A stretch of DNA of 64,000 bases from Oscillatoria sp. FACHB-1407 (GTDB lineage: Bacteria; Cyanobacteriota; Cyanobacteriia; Elainellales; Elainellaceae): assembly GCF_014697545.1 (NCBI RefSeq), contig NZ_JACJSA010000001.1, positions 558,001 through 622,000 of the forward strand. The letters are read 5' to 3'. Of the stretch, positions 54,948 to 63,618 are shown in pieces (within the stretch, counting starts at the first letter, position 1; every line of letters starts with the position of its first letter). Position numbers and translations under genes: made by a program. The notes below the pieces were generated by a model. The model did not search any database, was not told the DNA's origin, and saw only the letters and a list, made by a program, of their open reading frames with translations.

Positions 54948-56252
54948 TTAGTGTTTAACGTGGTTTTCTTCGTGTTCTAACAACAGGTTGCCGATATCAA
55001 ACAGAAGCTGCATGGTGCCCCGGTAGCCTACTTTGGTGGATTGCCCGTTACCGAGGCGATCGAAGATGGGCATTCCCTGGCGATAGAGCGGAATGCCCAG
55101 TTTACGGGCAATTTTTGCACCGTGAGAGTTGGTGATCAGTAAATCAGCTCCAACCGCTGCATGTTCCAGATCTTCCAGATCACCAATTACCACCGATTCA
55201 ATCGGGAGGTCTGCAAGCAGGGGCGATCGCGTTGTGGTCACGGCTGCTTGAATTTCAGCCCCCATCAGTTGCAAAAACTCAACCAGTGATGCCAGCAAAT
55301 CGGGTTCTAACCCCAGCGCAATGCGCTTACGCCCAAAGTAAAAATGAGTATCTAACATGGCATCCTGCAATTGCCGCCGCTGCCGCCGATATTTCTCTGG
55401 CACATCAATGCCGCTGAGGTCAGACAATCCTTGCAAAAACTCATCCATCGCGGCAAGTCCCGTTAAATTTTGAAAGACCTCGTAGGGCACCTGAAATCGC
55501 TGTTCTAACACTTTGGCGGCACCCCGCATACTTTCACCCAACGCCAGCGTGAACACAGAACAGCCAATTTCGCGTAGTTCAGCCAGAGTTGTGCCACCAC
55601 TGGTCGTTGTTCCAGACGCCTCATCCAGATGTCCATCCAGCGACAACGATAAATCTGGAACAATAATGGGTTTCAACCCAAAAGCGGTGACAATTTCCTT
55701 AATCTCCTGCACATCTCCGGGCGTAAAGGCAGAGCTAACCAAAATCGTGACTTGATTGGCTCTCACCTCACCTGCCAGCGGCAACTCCCGCATCATGTTT
55801 TCCACCGCTGCCGCAAATCCATCCTGCATGGCTCCGCGAAAGTCGGGGGTAGAGACAAACACAATCGGCAAATCATGCAGTTCTGGATGCCGCTTACGGA
55901 TGGTACGTAAAATGCCGTCCATGTCATCACCACGAGTTTCCGTTAATCCAGTGGTACACAGCCCAATGATTTCTGGCTTGTTCTTTTCCATCACGGTGAG
56001 AATGGCTTGCTCGACATTTTCTTCACCCCCCAGGATGGTGCTGACCTCAGTCATTGCGGTTGTAGACATGGGAATTGCTTCCCGAAAGTGTCGCACCAGC
56101 AAAACCTTGGCAAAGGCAGTACAGCCCTGCGACCCATGAAACAACGGCATCATTCCTTTTAGCCCTAAGAATGCCAGAGCGGCACCTAAAGGTTGGCTCT
56201 GCTTGAGTGGGTTGACTGCAACAAACTTTTTGGGCGTGGTGATAGTCGCCAT
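54948..56252 (-). CDS. nifN: Nitrogenase cofactor scaffold subunit NifN
   Basis: The 434-residue NifK-like subunit of the NifEN scaffold has NPLKQSQPLGAALAFLGLKG, LFHGSQGCTAFAKVLLVRHF, MTEVSTILGGEENVEQAI and GLTETRGDDMDGILR. The conserved cysteine in SQGCTAF binds a cluster shared with NifE. It sits between nifE and nifX on one strand. Confidence 0.97.
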   Translation of the reverse strand: MATITTPKKFVAVNPLKQSQPLGAALAFLGLKGMMPLFHGSQGCTAFAKVLLVRHFREAIPMSTTAMTEVSTILGGEENVEQAILTVMEKNKPEIIGLCTTGLTETRGDDMDGILRTIRKRHPELHDLPIVFVSTPDFRGAMQDGFAAAVENMMRELPLAGEVRANQVTILVSSAFTPGDVQEIKEIVTAFGLKPIIVPDLSLSLDGHLDEASGTTTSGGTTLAELREIGCSVFTLALGESMRGAAKVLEQRFQVPYEVFQNLTGLAAMDEFLQGLSDLSGIDVPEKYRRQRRQLQDAMLDTHFYFGRKRIALGLEPDLLASLVEFLQLMGAEIQAAVTTTRSPLLADLPIESVVIGDLEDLEHAAVGADLLITNSHGAKIARKLGIPLYRQGMPIFDRLGNGQSTKVGYRGTMQLLFDIGNLLLEHEENHVKH

Positions 56253-56287
56253 TAAACGAATTCCTCTCTCAGTGATGTTGTTTGTAT

Positions 56288-57661
56288 CTATCCCACTTCC
56301 CAGGGAGCGGGTTTACGCACTTGCTCCCAAATGGGGCTGTGCAAGGCTTCATCTAACTCGCGTGCCATCTCAACCATGCCGACATACCCCGCATAGGGAT
56401 GGTGGCGTTCCTGGTTGATATCTAAAAATGGAATCCGAGCTTTGAGAGCGGTGTATTGGTTGCGTCCACCCGCAATCAGCATGTCGGCTTTAGTTTGGGC
56501 AATGACGCGCAACAGTTCTTGAGCATTGCCCTTTTCCAGCATGATGCCATCTTGTCCGAGTAATTCCTTAATCCGTGCTTTGTCTTCCTCGGTACTTTTT
56601 TTGGTGCTGGTTGCCACCACTTCCATGCCCAAATCTTTGGCAGCAGAGATGATAGACCAGCTTTTAACCCCTCCGGTATAGAGCACAACCCGCTTGCCTT
56701 TGAGCCGAGCACGATAGGGAGCCAGTTGTTGATCGAGGTGGGCGGTTTCTTCAGCGATCAATTGCTCAACGCGATCGCGCAGTTGCTCATCCCCCAATGC
56801 AGCAGCAATGTTGCGGAGACAACGATTGATGTCATCAATGCCATAAAAGGACTCTTCGATATAAGGAATGCCGTAGCGTTCCTCCATCTTGCGTGCCATG
56901 TTGATCAACGCTTTGGAGCAGATCATGACGTTGAGTTTGGCACGATGGGAATAGCAGACTTCACGGTATCGCGCATCGCCTGTAATCTTCGAGAGCACGC
57001 GAATTCCCACCTTTTCAAATAGGGGCAATACACCCCACAATTCGCCTGCGATGTTGTATTCCCCAATCAAGTTAATGTCGTAGGGCGTGGTGAAGTCTGG
57101 CTCTGCCGTGCCGACCACATACTCCAGCAGTGCCTCTCCACCAACCCGATTGCCCAGATTCTTGCTGCCAATAAAGCCGGGGGAGTTAATGGGAATCACA
57201 GGGGTTCCTGTCTTCTCTGCTGCCTTCTCACACACGGCGTTTAAATCGTCTCCAATCAGGGCTGTAACACAGGTGGAGTAGACAAATACGGCGGCAGGTT
57301 GATATCGCTGGTGTACCTCTAGAATGGCTTTGTAGAGGCGTTTTTCACCGCCAAAAATAATGTCGTTTTCGCTGAGATCGGTGGTAAAACCCATTTTGTA
57401 GAGGGTTGACCCAGAGGACTGACTGCCACGACTACCCCAGGAGTTGCCTGCACAGGCGATCGGGCCGTGTACGAGGTGAGCCACATCGGTAATCGGCACC
57501 ATGGCGATCATGGCTCCATCAAAGGCACAACCTCCTTGAGCCGCTCCCGGTTGGGCTTGCTGCGTACAGGATTTGTTCTTTCCTTTGCTGTCTTTTTTGT
57601 GATTGTGCTCGCAAGCCGATTCGCTCAAGAGTTCGTTAATCTTGCCTTGGGTCAATTTCAT
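56288..57661 (-). CDS. nifE: Nitrogenase cofactor scaffold subunit NifE
   Basis: The 457-residue NifD-like subunit starts [20 protein letters not shown]. It contains [60 protein letters not shown] and [20 protein letters not shown]. With NifN it is the site where FeMo cofactor is completed. The lysine-rich stretch [13 protein letters not shown] near the N-terminus is a mild extension. Confidence 0.97.
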   Translation of the reverse strand: MKLTQGKINELLSESACEHNHKKDSKGKNKSCTQQAQPGAAQGGCAFDGAMIAMVPITDVAHLVHGPIACAGNSWGSRGSQSSGSTLYKMGFTTDLSENDIIFGGEKRLYKAILEVHQRYQPAAVFVYSTCVTALIGDDLNAVCEKAAEKTGTPVIPINSPGFIGSKNLGNRVGGEALLEYVVGTAEPDFTTPYDINLIGEYNIAGELWGVLPLFEKVGIRVLSKITGDARYREVCYSHRAKLNVMICSKALINMARKMEERYGIPYIEESFYGIDDINRCLRNIAAALGDEQLRDRVEQLIAEETAHLDQQLAPYRARLKGKRVVLYTGGVKSWSIISAAKDLGMEVVATSTKKSTEEDKARIKELLGQDGIMLEKGNAQELLRVIAQTKADMLIAGGRNQYTALKARIPFLDINQERHHPYAGYVGMVEMARELDEALHSPIWEQVRKPAPWEVG

Positions 57662-57911
57662 GGCTCAAGTGGGGAGAAGAGGGAAGAAGAGGGAAGAAGG
57701 AAAAAAGAAGAGGGAAGAGGGAAGAGGGAAAAAGGATGAAGGATGAAGGATGAAGGATAAGAGGGCAGAGGAAGAGGTGAAGCAGGTTACATGGTCAATT
57801 GACTATTGACTGAGTTCTGTATCGGCGTAGCATTTGGCAATTTGACTTTGCTGTATTACCAGGAGTAACTGCCCAAATGCCGCGCCCCTAACTCCATTAA
57901 CTACTGAACAC
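57662..57911. repeat. Purine-rich repeats and MITE family B copy upstream of nifE
   Basis: About 57668-57730 is GGGAAGA/AGAGGGAAGAGG units, then GGATGAA heptamers to 57760. About 57823-57889 is a MITE-like copy with GGCGTAGCATTTGG and CCAAATGCCGCGCCCC ends. No promoter can be defined, and nifE is probably read from upstream. Confidence 0.75.
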
Positions 57912-58211
57912 TTAGTGGATATAAACGCTAACATCTTGATGGCACACATCTGCTAAATAGGTGAGTGCCCGAAAGCGCAAGCTGATTAACTCGTCGTACA
58001 GCGGATTGATTTTACAGAATGCTGGAATGTGAACTATCCAGCAGCCAAACAGGTTGATGTCTCGCTCAAAGGGGCAATGACTGGGAATCACACGACAGAT
58101 GAGATGGGCAACACTCGCATGACGAATTTCAATATGGTTGAGCCATTGCCGTAAAAGTGCAATCAGACTCCATGCAACGTGATTTTGGTGAGGAGATGAA
58201 GCAGTAGCCAT
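57912..58211 (-). CDS. Mo-dependent nitrogenase C-terminal-domain protein
   Basis: The 99-residue protein contains VAWSLIALLRQWLNHIEIRH, ASVAHLICRVIPSHCPFERD and FCKINPLYDELISLRFRALT, matching the small 'Mo-dependent nitrogenase C-terminal' family (PF06967) of cyanobacteria. Two conserved His/Cys positions (ICRVIPSHCPF) are visible. The function is unknown despite the name. Confidence 0.85.
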   Translation of the reverse strand: MATASSPHQNHVAWSLIALLRQWLNHIEIRHASVAHLICRVIPSHCPFERDINLFGCWIVHIPAFCKINPLYDELISLRFRALTYLADVCHQDVSVYIH

Positions 58212-58255
58212 AGTGGATACATCAGTAAATTCATACAGCTTGAAAGGAGCGATCG

Positions 58256-58372
58256 CTAGTTTTTAACATCTTCAGGCGTGTGTTGTTCCCGATTTAAGAG
58301 ACGTTGAGTGAGATAGCTCTGAATACTGACGAGAATGAGTAAGATAGTGAGTCCAAGAATAGTGTCAATCAT
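58256..58372 (-). CDS. Unannotated 38-residue single-helix membrane microprotein
   Basis: ATG at 58372 (revcomp) opens MIDTILGLTILLILVSIQSY, LTQRLLNREQHTPEDVKN and ends with TAG at 58256-58258. GAGG lies 8 bases upstream. One hydrophobic helix (about 4-17) is followed by a basic and then acidic tail. It lies between the DUF2949 and Mo-nitrogenase C-terminal-domain genes on the same strand. It is too short for standard ORF calling. Confidence 0.6.
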   Translation of the reverse strand: MIDTILGLTILLILVSIQSYLTQRLLNREQHTPEDVKN

Positions 58373-58482
58373 GAATTGATCCTCTGGGTTGATGAGTGAT
58401 GAGTGGGAAGCAATCGTTGCCGTAGGGTTGATTTTTGGGCGTTAAACGTTGGATCTAGGGGTGATGATTTATCAGGGATCAA

Positions 58483-58683
58483 TTAATCAACCAGTCGCAC
58501 TAGCCAATCAAAGATTTGGCTGAGTTGTTCACTGGATAGCAAGCCATAGCCCCAGAGAATCATGTGCAGCGGAGCTTCAGGATGTTCGGGATGTTTGAGT
58601 GCCATGGCGATCGCCTCATCTGAAATTGCTAATTCGGTTTTGAGAAACTGAAGCAGTTGGGAATTTTGACGACGACAACTCAT
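58483..58683 (-). CDS. DUF2949-family protein
   Basis: The start MSCRRQNSQLLQFLKTELAI gives 66 residues; four extra upstream codons are open. LLQFLKTELAISDEAIAMAL, PLHMILWGYGLLSSEQLSQI and FDWL are the DUF2949 signature, a small helical family of cyanobacteria. It is nif-linked here; the role is unknown. Confidence 0.85.
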   Translation of the reverse strand: MSCRRQNSQLLQFLKTELAISDEAIAMALKHPEHPEAPLHMILWGYGLLSSEQLSQIFDWLVRLVD

Positions 58684-58700
58684 GGCACACCTCATTTAAG

Positions 58701-59231
58701 TTATGACCTGAAGACCAACGTATCGGCTGCTAGAAAATGATCAAGATGAAATGCTCGGTCTTCTGTTTTCAACAAAATTTGCTCATACAGATACCGAGTA
58801 GCGCGATCGCCCACACTTTCAGCTTGAGTCGCTTGACGACGGAGCAGATTAATAATGGATTGCTCCGCCTCCAGATCGTGTTCGACCATTTGGCGACAGG
58901 AATACACCCCGTCTGGTTCTGGGGTAAAGCAACACAGTTCTGCCAGCTTGCTAAAGCTAGCCGCAGGAATGCCGCCTAATCCATTCAGCCTTTCTCCTAC
59001 ATCATGAGCGTGTCCTTGGAGAGCAGAGTAGCCCTCTTCAAAGAACTCATGTAAGGAGTAAAATTCTGCTCCTTCTACAACAAAGTGATGCTTCTGATAT
59101 TGCAGATACAGGGCTTGAAAGCTCGCCAGGGCAACATTTAAGCCTTCACAAATAGGAACGGTAACTTCTAGCCCTAAACCCACTGGGTTTTCTGCAATCT
59201 GACCAAAAGCACGAACAGCGGTTTGAGTCAT
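58701..59231 (-). CDS. Dps-type ferritin-like protein
   Basis: The 176-residue protein resembles DNA-starvation ferritins: [50 protein letters not shown] and [20 protein letters not shown]. The intersubunit ferroxidase residues (His in KHHFVV, Asp/Glu in HEFFEEGY) are present. It probably stores iron and consumes peroxide, useful beside nitrogenase. Confidence 0.9.
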   Translation of the reverse strand: MTQTAVRAFGQIAENPVGLGLEVTVPICEGLNVALASFQALYLQYQKHHFVVEGAEFYSLHEFFEEGYSALQGHAHDVGERLNGLGGIPAASFSKLAELCCFTPEPDGVYSCRQMVEHDLEAEQSIINLLRRQATQAESVGDRATRYLYEQILLKTEDRAFHLDHFLAADTLVFRS

Positions 59232-59290
59232 TCAACTTACTCCTTGATATACAACGATACTTTTTAGAACTGGCATGGGGTGTAGAGGGG

Positions 59291-59599
59291 TTATTCGGGT
59301 GCATCCCAGCAGTGCTCTAGCCAGGTCACCAACTCGCGTCGAGGAGCGATGCAGTGCTGGATGACACTCCTCACTAAAATCGCCGTCGTACTATTGTTGA
59401 TTTCAACCCAGAGTGAGCCATCACTTAAGCACCAACAGGGAATCATCAATTCTTGTAGCCGTCGATAGACTGACCAGCGATCGACCCGTGAGACTGGAAT
59501 GCTTTGAGCGTTAGGGGTGAGTGCGATTGGGATGGGGTTGGCGTAACCCCCCGCAGGGGAAGCCATACCCGGACGATACTGCATGGGACTTAACCTCAA
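59291..59599 (-). CDS. Asr1405/Asl0597-family protein
   Basis: The conserved core is [40 protein letters not shown] and [12 protein letters not shown], the small nif-associated family named after Anabaena Asr1405. The frame opens with about 30 extra residues; an ATG at 59584 or a later start may be the real one. The function is unknown. Confidence 0.85.
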   Translation of the reverse strand: MRLSPMQYRPGMASPAGGYANPIPIALTPNAQSIPVSRVDRWSVYRRLQELMIPCWCLSDGSLWVEINNSTTAILVRSVIQHCIAPRRELVTWLEHCWDAPE

Positions 59600-60423
59600 T
59601 GAATGTTAGAGTGAGTGATTTCAACAGGGATTAACGATTGAATTTGTTGTTCTAATTGCTCGATGCGATCGATCAGAGTCCGAAGAACAACGGCTTCTGG
59701 ATCAACAACGTTGCCGTGTTCTAAAGGACAGGTTTGAGTATTGCTGCGACAAATATTGCGACCGGGCACACCGACTGCCGTACACCCCGATGGCACATTC
59801 CGCAAAATGATTGATCCCGCTCCGATTCGGGCATAGTCGCCGATCGTAATGTTTCCCAGGACTTTCGCCCCCGCACCCACTACCACATGACTGCCAACGG
59901 TGGGGTGACGCTTTCCTTGCTCTTTACCCGTGCCACCGAGGGTTACGCCTTGATAAATCAGGGTGTAATCTCCTACGATCGCTGTCTCACCAATTACCAC
60001 TCCCATGCCGTGATCAATAAAGACACCCCGACCGATCACAGCACCGGGATGAATCTCGATGCCCGTTAAGAAGCGTCCGATATGAGAAATGAAGCGAGGG
60101 AAAAAAGGAATGTGGCGATCGCGCAACCCGTGAGCCACACGATAGAGCAGAAGTGCTTGAAACCCCGGATAGCAGCACACGACTTCTAACCAGTGATGGG
60201 CAGCGGGATCACGCTCAAAAATAATCGTGAAATCAGCCCATATCGTCTGCCACAGATTGGTTAGAGAACAAATCCATCTGGGCAACTTGACCGTTAGCAA
60301 TGATGCTTCCGTTGCAGTAGCGTGACCAGATGGGTAATAGCTATCCCCATGATTTCTGCTCTCGGCTCGGTGCGAGTGAGCCTCTGCAAAAACAGGTTGG
60401 GCGAAATCAAGTGGCTGTGACAT
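59596..60423 (-). CDS. nifP: Serine acetyltransferase NifP
   Basis: The 275-residue protein has the SAT fold: [40 protein letters not shown] and the left-handed beta-helix [60 protein letters not shown]. The catalytic His in IDHGMG is present. It makes O-acetylserine for cysteine, boosting Fe-S cluster sulfur. It has an N-terminal extension of about 60 residues. It is divergent from nifB. Confidence 0.95.
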   Translation of the reverse strand: MSQPLDFAQPVFAEAHSHRAESRNHGDSYYPSGHATATEASLLTVKLPRWICSLTNLWQTIWADFTIIFERDPAAHHWLEVVCCYPGFQALLLYRVAHGLRDRHIPFFPRFISHIGRFLTGIEIHPGAVIGRGVFIDHGMGVVIGETAIVGDYTLIYQGVTLGGTGKEQGKRHPTVGSHVVVGAGAKVLGNITIGDYARIGAGSIILRNVPSGCTAVGVPGRNICRSNTQTCPLEHGNVVDPEAVVLRTLIDRIEQLEQQIQSLIPVEITHSNIH

Positions 60424-60508
60424 TGCAGTTCCGGTGGGTGAGAATCTGTCCTGTTCTCCTGCTTATATCAGGTGCCACGCCAGAGGTCAGAATCACAAAC
60501 CGGGGTAA

Positions 60509-60655
60509 GGATTTATTGAATTAATTAGAGTTGTACTCAAACCTGAAAGGCCTGCTAAAGCAAGCATTTCTAATTTCTTTTGGGGCGAGGTGTGAGTATT
60601 TTTTGAGTGGGGTACGAGTATTTATAGGGTAAGGGTTTTAGTATTTGAGTACTCG
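60509..60655 (-). promoter_or_regulatory. nifP-side promoter/activator module (147 bp)
   Basis: Reading toward nifP, it contains ACGAGTACTCAAATACT, CTATAAATACTCG, CTCAAAAAATACTCACACC and, nearest the gene, TTGAGTACAACTCTAATTAA running into TTCAATAAATCC. It is the mirror image of 61151-61297: the outer 32 bases match at 30 positions and the distance from TATAAATACTC to TGAGTACA is 77 in both. It lies about 85 bases before nifP. Confidence 0.8.
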
Positions 60656-60849
60656 TCCATTCATTCACTTAAAGCTTGGTCTGACAATACTTTTAAGCGA
60701 GTTTTACAAGAATTGCTTAATCAAGAACAAGATGTACTCAACTGCACTCAAGATCGCAGTTTTTGAGTCATCAAAAAGATTTCTGTATTGATTAATACGA
60801 TTTAGATGTTACCGAGTTAGTGTAGATCAACCTGTTAGAATTGACAACT

Positions 60850-60863
60850 GTATATCGTGATAC
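60850..60863. promoter_or_regulatory. NtcA-like site GTATATCGTGATAC
   Basis: The sequence is an exact GTA-N8-TAC match to the nitrogen regulator NtcA consensus. No well-spaced -10 hexamer (about 22 bases downstream) is visible in either direction, so its function is uncertain. Confidence 0.5.
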
Positions 60864-60995
60864 GAATACAGATAATTCTCAATGTGAGAGAGCAAATACC
60901 TCTATTTTTTTCAATTGTTAAAAATGGTTATGACTAGAACTTCAGACAATAAAAATGATAATTTAGATACAGAATAAATTTCTAGAAGAATTAGG

Positions 60996-61024
60996 GGAGT
61001 AGTTGCGAACTGGCTACTCCTTTC
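60996..61024 (+). terminator. Possible terminator of a small transcript
   Basis: GGAGTAG and CTACTCC form a 7-bp stem around an 11-base loop, followed by TTTCCTT. It ends the central segment that starts with the NtcA-like site. Confidence 0.45.
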
Positions 61025-61150
61025 CTTAATGAGGGTTTACCTCAATTCGAGTGTCAGATCGAGTCCCGAAGAAGACCGTGAGTACAACTAAAAACTCACG
61101 TTAAAACATCCTAAAATTACTTCAAAGTCCTTGTACAACAAGGATTCAGC

Positions 61151-61297
61151 CTGAGTACACAAATACCTGTTCCCTGCACTATAAATACTCAAACCCTCAC
61201 TTCAAAATACTCAAACCCCATCCCATTATTTTTTTTGGATGTTCACATCATCTGGGTTTGAGATATTGAGTACATCTCTAATTAATTCAATAAATTC
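61151..61297 (+). promoter_or_regulatory. nifB-side promoter/activator module (147 bp)
   Basis: Reading toward nifB, it contains CTGAGTACACAAATACC, CTATAAATACTCAAACCC, CTTCAAAATACTCAAACCCC and TTGAGTACATCTCTAATTAA running into TTCAATAAATTC. Direct copies of AAATACTCAAACC suggest tandem activator sites, and the conserved outer block could be the core promoter. It would give a leader of several hundred bases before nifB. Confidence 0.8.
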
Positions 61298-61673
61298 TAT
61301 CGCGAGCCGCTCAACCGATACATTCCAGAGCGACTGATATAACTCTCATAACGCCAGTTCCTAAACCATTCATCACGACCCCAATATTCCAGTTCTCTGA
61401 TGGTTTAGGTAGGGGTAATGGCATACTCCCATGCTGAATCGAACTTGCAACTACACCGATCGCACTTTTTCTCCCATGGATTTTCTAGACTCTTGTTTTT
61501 TTCCTAAAACACAGCCCTAGAACCAGGATGTTTAACCTACTCAGGTAGGTTGCGACGGGTAGCTGCGATTTCTCCCCTAAAGGATGGCGATCGCCTGGAT
61601 TGATTGTCTGGATTGGTTGACTACTCCCAGTTCGCGTTTGTTGCTCTCCCACCCTCTTCTGGAAATTCACGCA
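61298..61673 (+). promoter_or_regulatory. Long nifB leader with a hairpin
   Basis: AACCTAC-TCAG-GTAGGTT (61534-61551) is a perfect hairpin. An upstream in-frame start (61584, preceded by AAAGG) would lengthen NifB by 30 residues. The leader is over 300 bases if transcription starts near the mirrored module. Confidence 0.5.
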
Positions 61674-63149
61674 ATGACACCACCACCTATCACAGCCCCA
61701 GCCGCCCCAACAACTGACCTTTTAATTACAAAGAATAAGGTGACAAAAGTTCCCTCAAAGGACAGCAGTTGCGGATGCAGCAGCAACACCAGTGCCACAG
61801 TTGATATGGATGAGCGGATGCGCCAACGCATTGAAAAGCATCCCTGCTATAGCGAAGAAGCCCATCACCACTACGCCCGGATGCACGTTGCTGTGGCTCC
61901 CGCTTGCAATATTCAATGCAACTATTGCAACCGTAAATACGACTGTGCCAATGAGAGCCGTCCTGGTGTAGTGAGCGAATTGCTCACTCCTGAAGAAGCC
62001 GCGCATAAGGTGTTAGTGATTGCAGGCAAAATTCCGCAGATGACGGTGTTGGGGATTGCGGGTCCGGGAGATCCGTTAGCCAATCCAGAAAAGACGTTTC
62101 GCACCTTTGAGTTAATTGCAGACAAAGCACCCGACATTAAATTATGTCTGTCTACTAACGGATTGATGCTGCCAGAGTATGTCGATCGCATCAAACAACT
62201 CAACGTGGATCACGTCACGATCACCATTAATATGGTTGATCCCGAAATCGGCACTCGCATTTATCCCTGGGTTCACTACAAGCGCAGACGCTACAAAGGG
62301 CTAGAAGCAGCGCGGATTCTACACGAGCGGCAAATGGAAGGCTTGCAGGCTCTCAAGGAGGCTGACATCCTCTGTAAGGTCAACTCCGTAATGATTCCAG
62401 GTATCAACGACGAGCATCTGGCTGAAGTCGATCACGTCATTCGGCAAAAAGGCGCATTCCTGCACAACATCATGCCGCTGATCTCGGCTCCAGAACATGG
62501 CACCTACTTTGGGTTGAATGGTCAACGTGGTCCCACTCCAGGTGAGTTGAAGGCACTGCAAGACAAGTGCGCCGACAGCAACATGAAAATGATGCGTCAC
62601 TGTCGCCAATGTCGCGCTGATGCTGTTGGGTTACTGGGTGAAGACCGATCGCAGGAATTCACCAAAGATAAGTTCCTGGAGATGCAACCGGAATATGACC
62701 TGGAAACTCGCCAGGAAGTCCACGCAGGGATTGCAAAATTCAAAGATGAACTCAAATCAGCGAAGGCAAAACTCAAGCCCAGCCAAAAAGTTGCTAACAG
62801 TCCCAAAATTCTCGTAGCCGTGGCAACTAAAGGGGGCGGATTGGTGAATCAACACTTTGGTCATGCCAAAGAATTCATGATTTACGAGGTAGATGCCAAC
62901 GAAGCCAAGTTTGTCGGGCACCGGAAAATCGATAACTACTGTCAGAGCGGTTACGGAGAGGATGCCACACTGGAATACACCATTAAGGCGATTTCAGACT
63001 GCAAAGCCATTCTGGTTTCAAAAGTGGGTGAATGTCCCAAAGCAGAATTGAGAGAGGCTGGCTTACAAGTCGTTGAAGCCTATGACGTGATTGAGAAAGT
63101 GGCACGGGAGTTTTACAACACCTACATACAACAAACTCAACCATCCTGA
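61674..63149 (+). CDS. nifB: Radical-SAM FeMo-cofactor synthase NifB
   Basis: NifB builds the 8Fe-9S-C core (NifB-co) of the nitrogenase cofactor. The radical-SAM motif CNIQCNYC has Cys78, Cys82 and Cys85, with Cys91 after it. [20 protein letters not shown] before it and [20 protein letters not shown] after it are NifB-specific. A NifX-like C-terminal domain (about 375-480) starts [20 protein letters not shown]. The chosen start [14 protein letters not shown] gives 491 residues; an upstream in-frame ATG (61584) is possible. Two extra Cys (CGC) lie near residue 33. Confidence 0.96.
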   Translation: MTPPPITAPAAPTTDLLITKNKVTKVPSKDSSCGCSSNTSATVDMDERMRQRIEKHPCYSEEAHHHYARMHVAVAPACNIQCNYCNRKYDCANESRPGVVSELLTPEEAAHKVLVIAGKIPQMTVLGIAGPGDPLANPEKTFRTFELIADKAPDIKLCLSTNGLMLPEYVDRIKQLNVDHVTITINMVDPEIGTRIYPWVHYKRRRYKGLEAARILHERQMEGLQALKEADILCKVNSVMIPGINDEHLAEVDHVIRQKGAFLHNIMPLISAPEHGTYFGLNGQRGPTPGELKALQDKCADSNMKMMRHCRQCRADAVGLLGEDRSQEFTKDKFLEMQPEYDLETRQEVHAGIAKFKDELKSAKAKLKPSQKVANSPKILVAVATKGGGLVNQHFGHAKEFMIYEVDANEAKFVGHRKIDNYCQSGYGEDATLEYTIKAISDCKAILVSKVGECPKAELREAGLQVVEAYDVIEKVAREFYNTYIQQTQPS

Positions 63150-63191
63150 TTGCTGAGTTTTCTCACTTGGGAATAAAGCGGGGATAAAGCC

Positions 63192-63569
63192 ATGACCTAC
63201 ACCATCACAGATCAATGTATCGGTTGCGATCGCTGCTATTCTGCCTGTCCAACACATGCCGTTCAGTTGAGTGCAACATCTGTTTGGATTGATGCGACTC
63301 TTTGTAATCACTGCATTGGATCGTATAGCGTTCCTCAATGCGTGGCTGCCTGTCCAACTAATCGGGCTTGTGTCATGAGTCCTACAAACTATTGGGAACA
63401 GTGGTTTGACACTTACAACACTCGCATTGCCCGGTTAGATCGGACTCGTGATGTCGCTTACTGGAATTGGTGGTTTGAGCTTTATTCCCAACGACTCACA
63501 ACCCAAATTTTGTCTCAGTCTAGTTCAACTTCTCATTCAAGAAAGTTACTACAACTGAACACCCACTAA
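63192..63569 (+). CDS. fdxN: Nif-type bacterial ferredoxin FdxN
   Basis: The 125-residue protein begins with two 4Fe-4S motifs, CIGCDRCYSACP and CNHCIGSYSVPQCVAACP; the expanded second loop is usual for FdxN. It is the proposed electron donor to NifB. The C-terminal 60 residues (NYWEQWFDTYNTRIARLDRT) are longer than in compact ferredoxins. It lies 42 bases after nifB. Confidence 0.95.
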   Translation: MTYTITDQCIGCDRCYSACPTHAVQLSATSVWIDATLCNHCIGSYSVPQCVAACPTNRACVMSPTNYWEQWFDTYNTRIARLDRTRDVAYWNWWFELYSQRLTTQILSQSSSTSHSRKLLQLNTH

Positions 63570-63618
63570 CACTTTCGACCTTCTCTAAATTTGCTCCCGA
63601 TCCTTGGAGATCTTCCGC

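Larger units (their letters stand above)
60733..61086. other. Centre of the nifP-nifB divergent region
   Basis: It is bounded by TGTACTCA (60733-60740) and its reverse TGAGTACA (61079-61086). It contains a GTA-N8-TAC site (60850-60863), a 17-codon frame (60924-60977, MVMTRTSDNKNDNLDTE) and a hairpin followed by T-rich sequence (60996-61024). No known gene is recognised. Confidence 0.6.

Noticed and set aside
60509-61297. Mirrored arms considered as ends of an intact insertion sequence
   Set aside because: No transposase frame lies between them, no clear target duplication is visible, and each arm is correctly oriented to a nif gene; kept as an alternative only.
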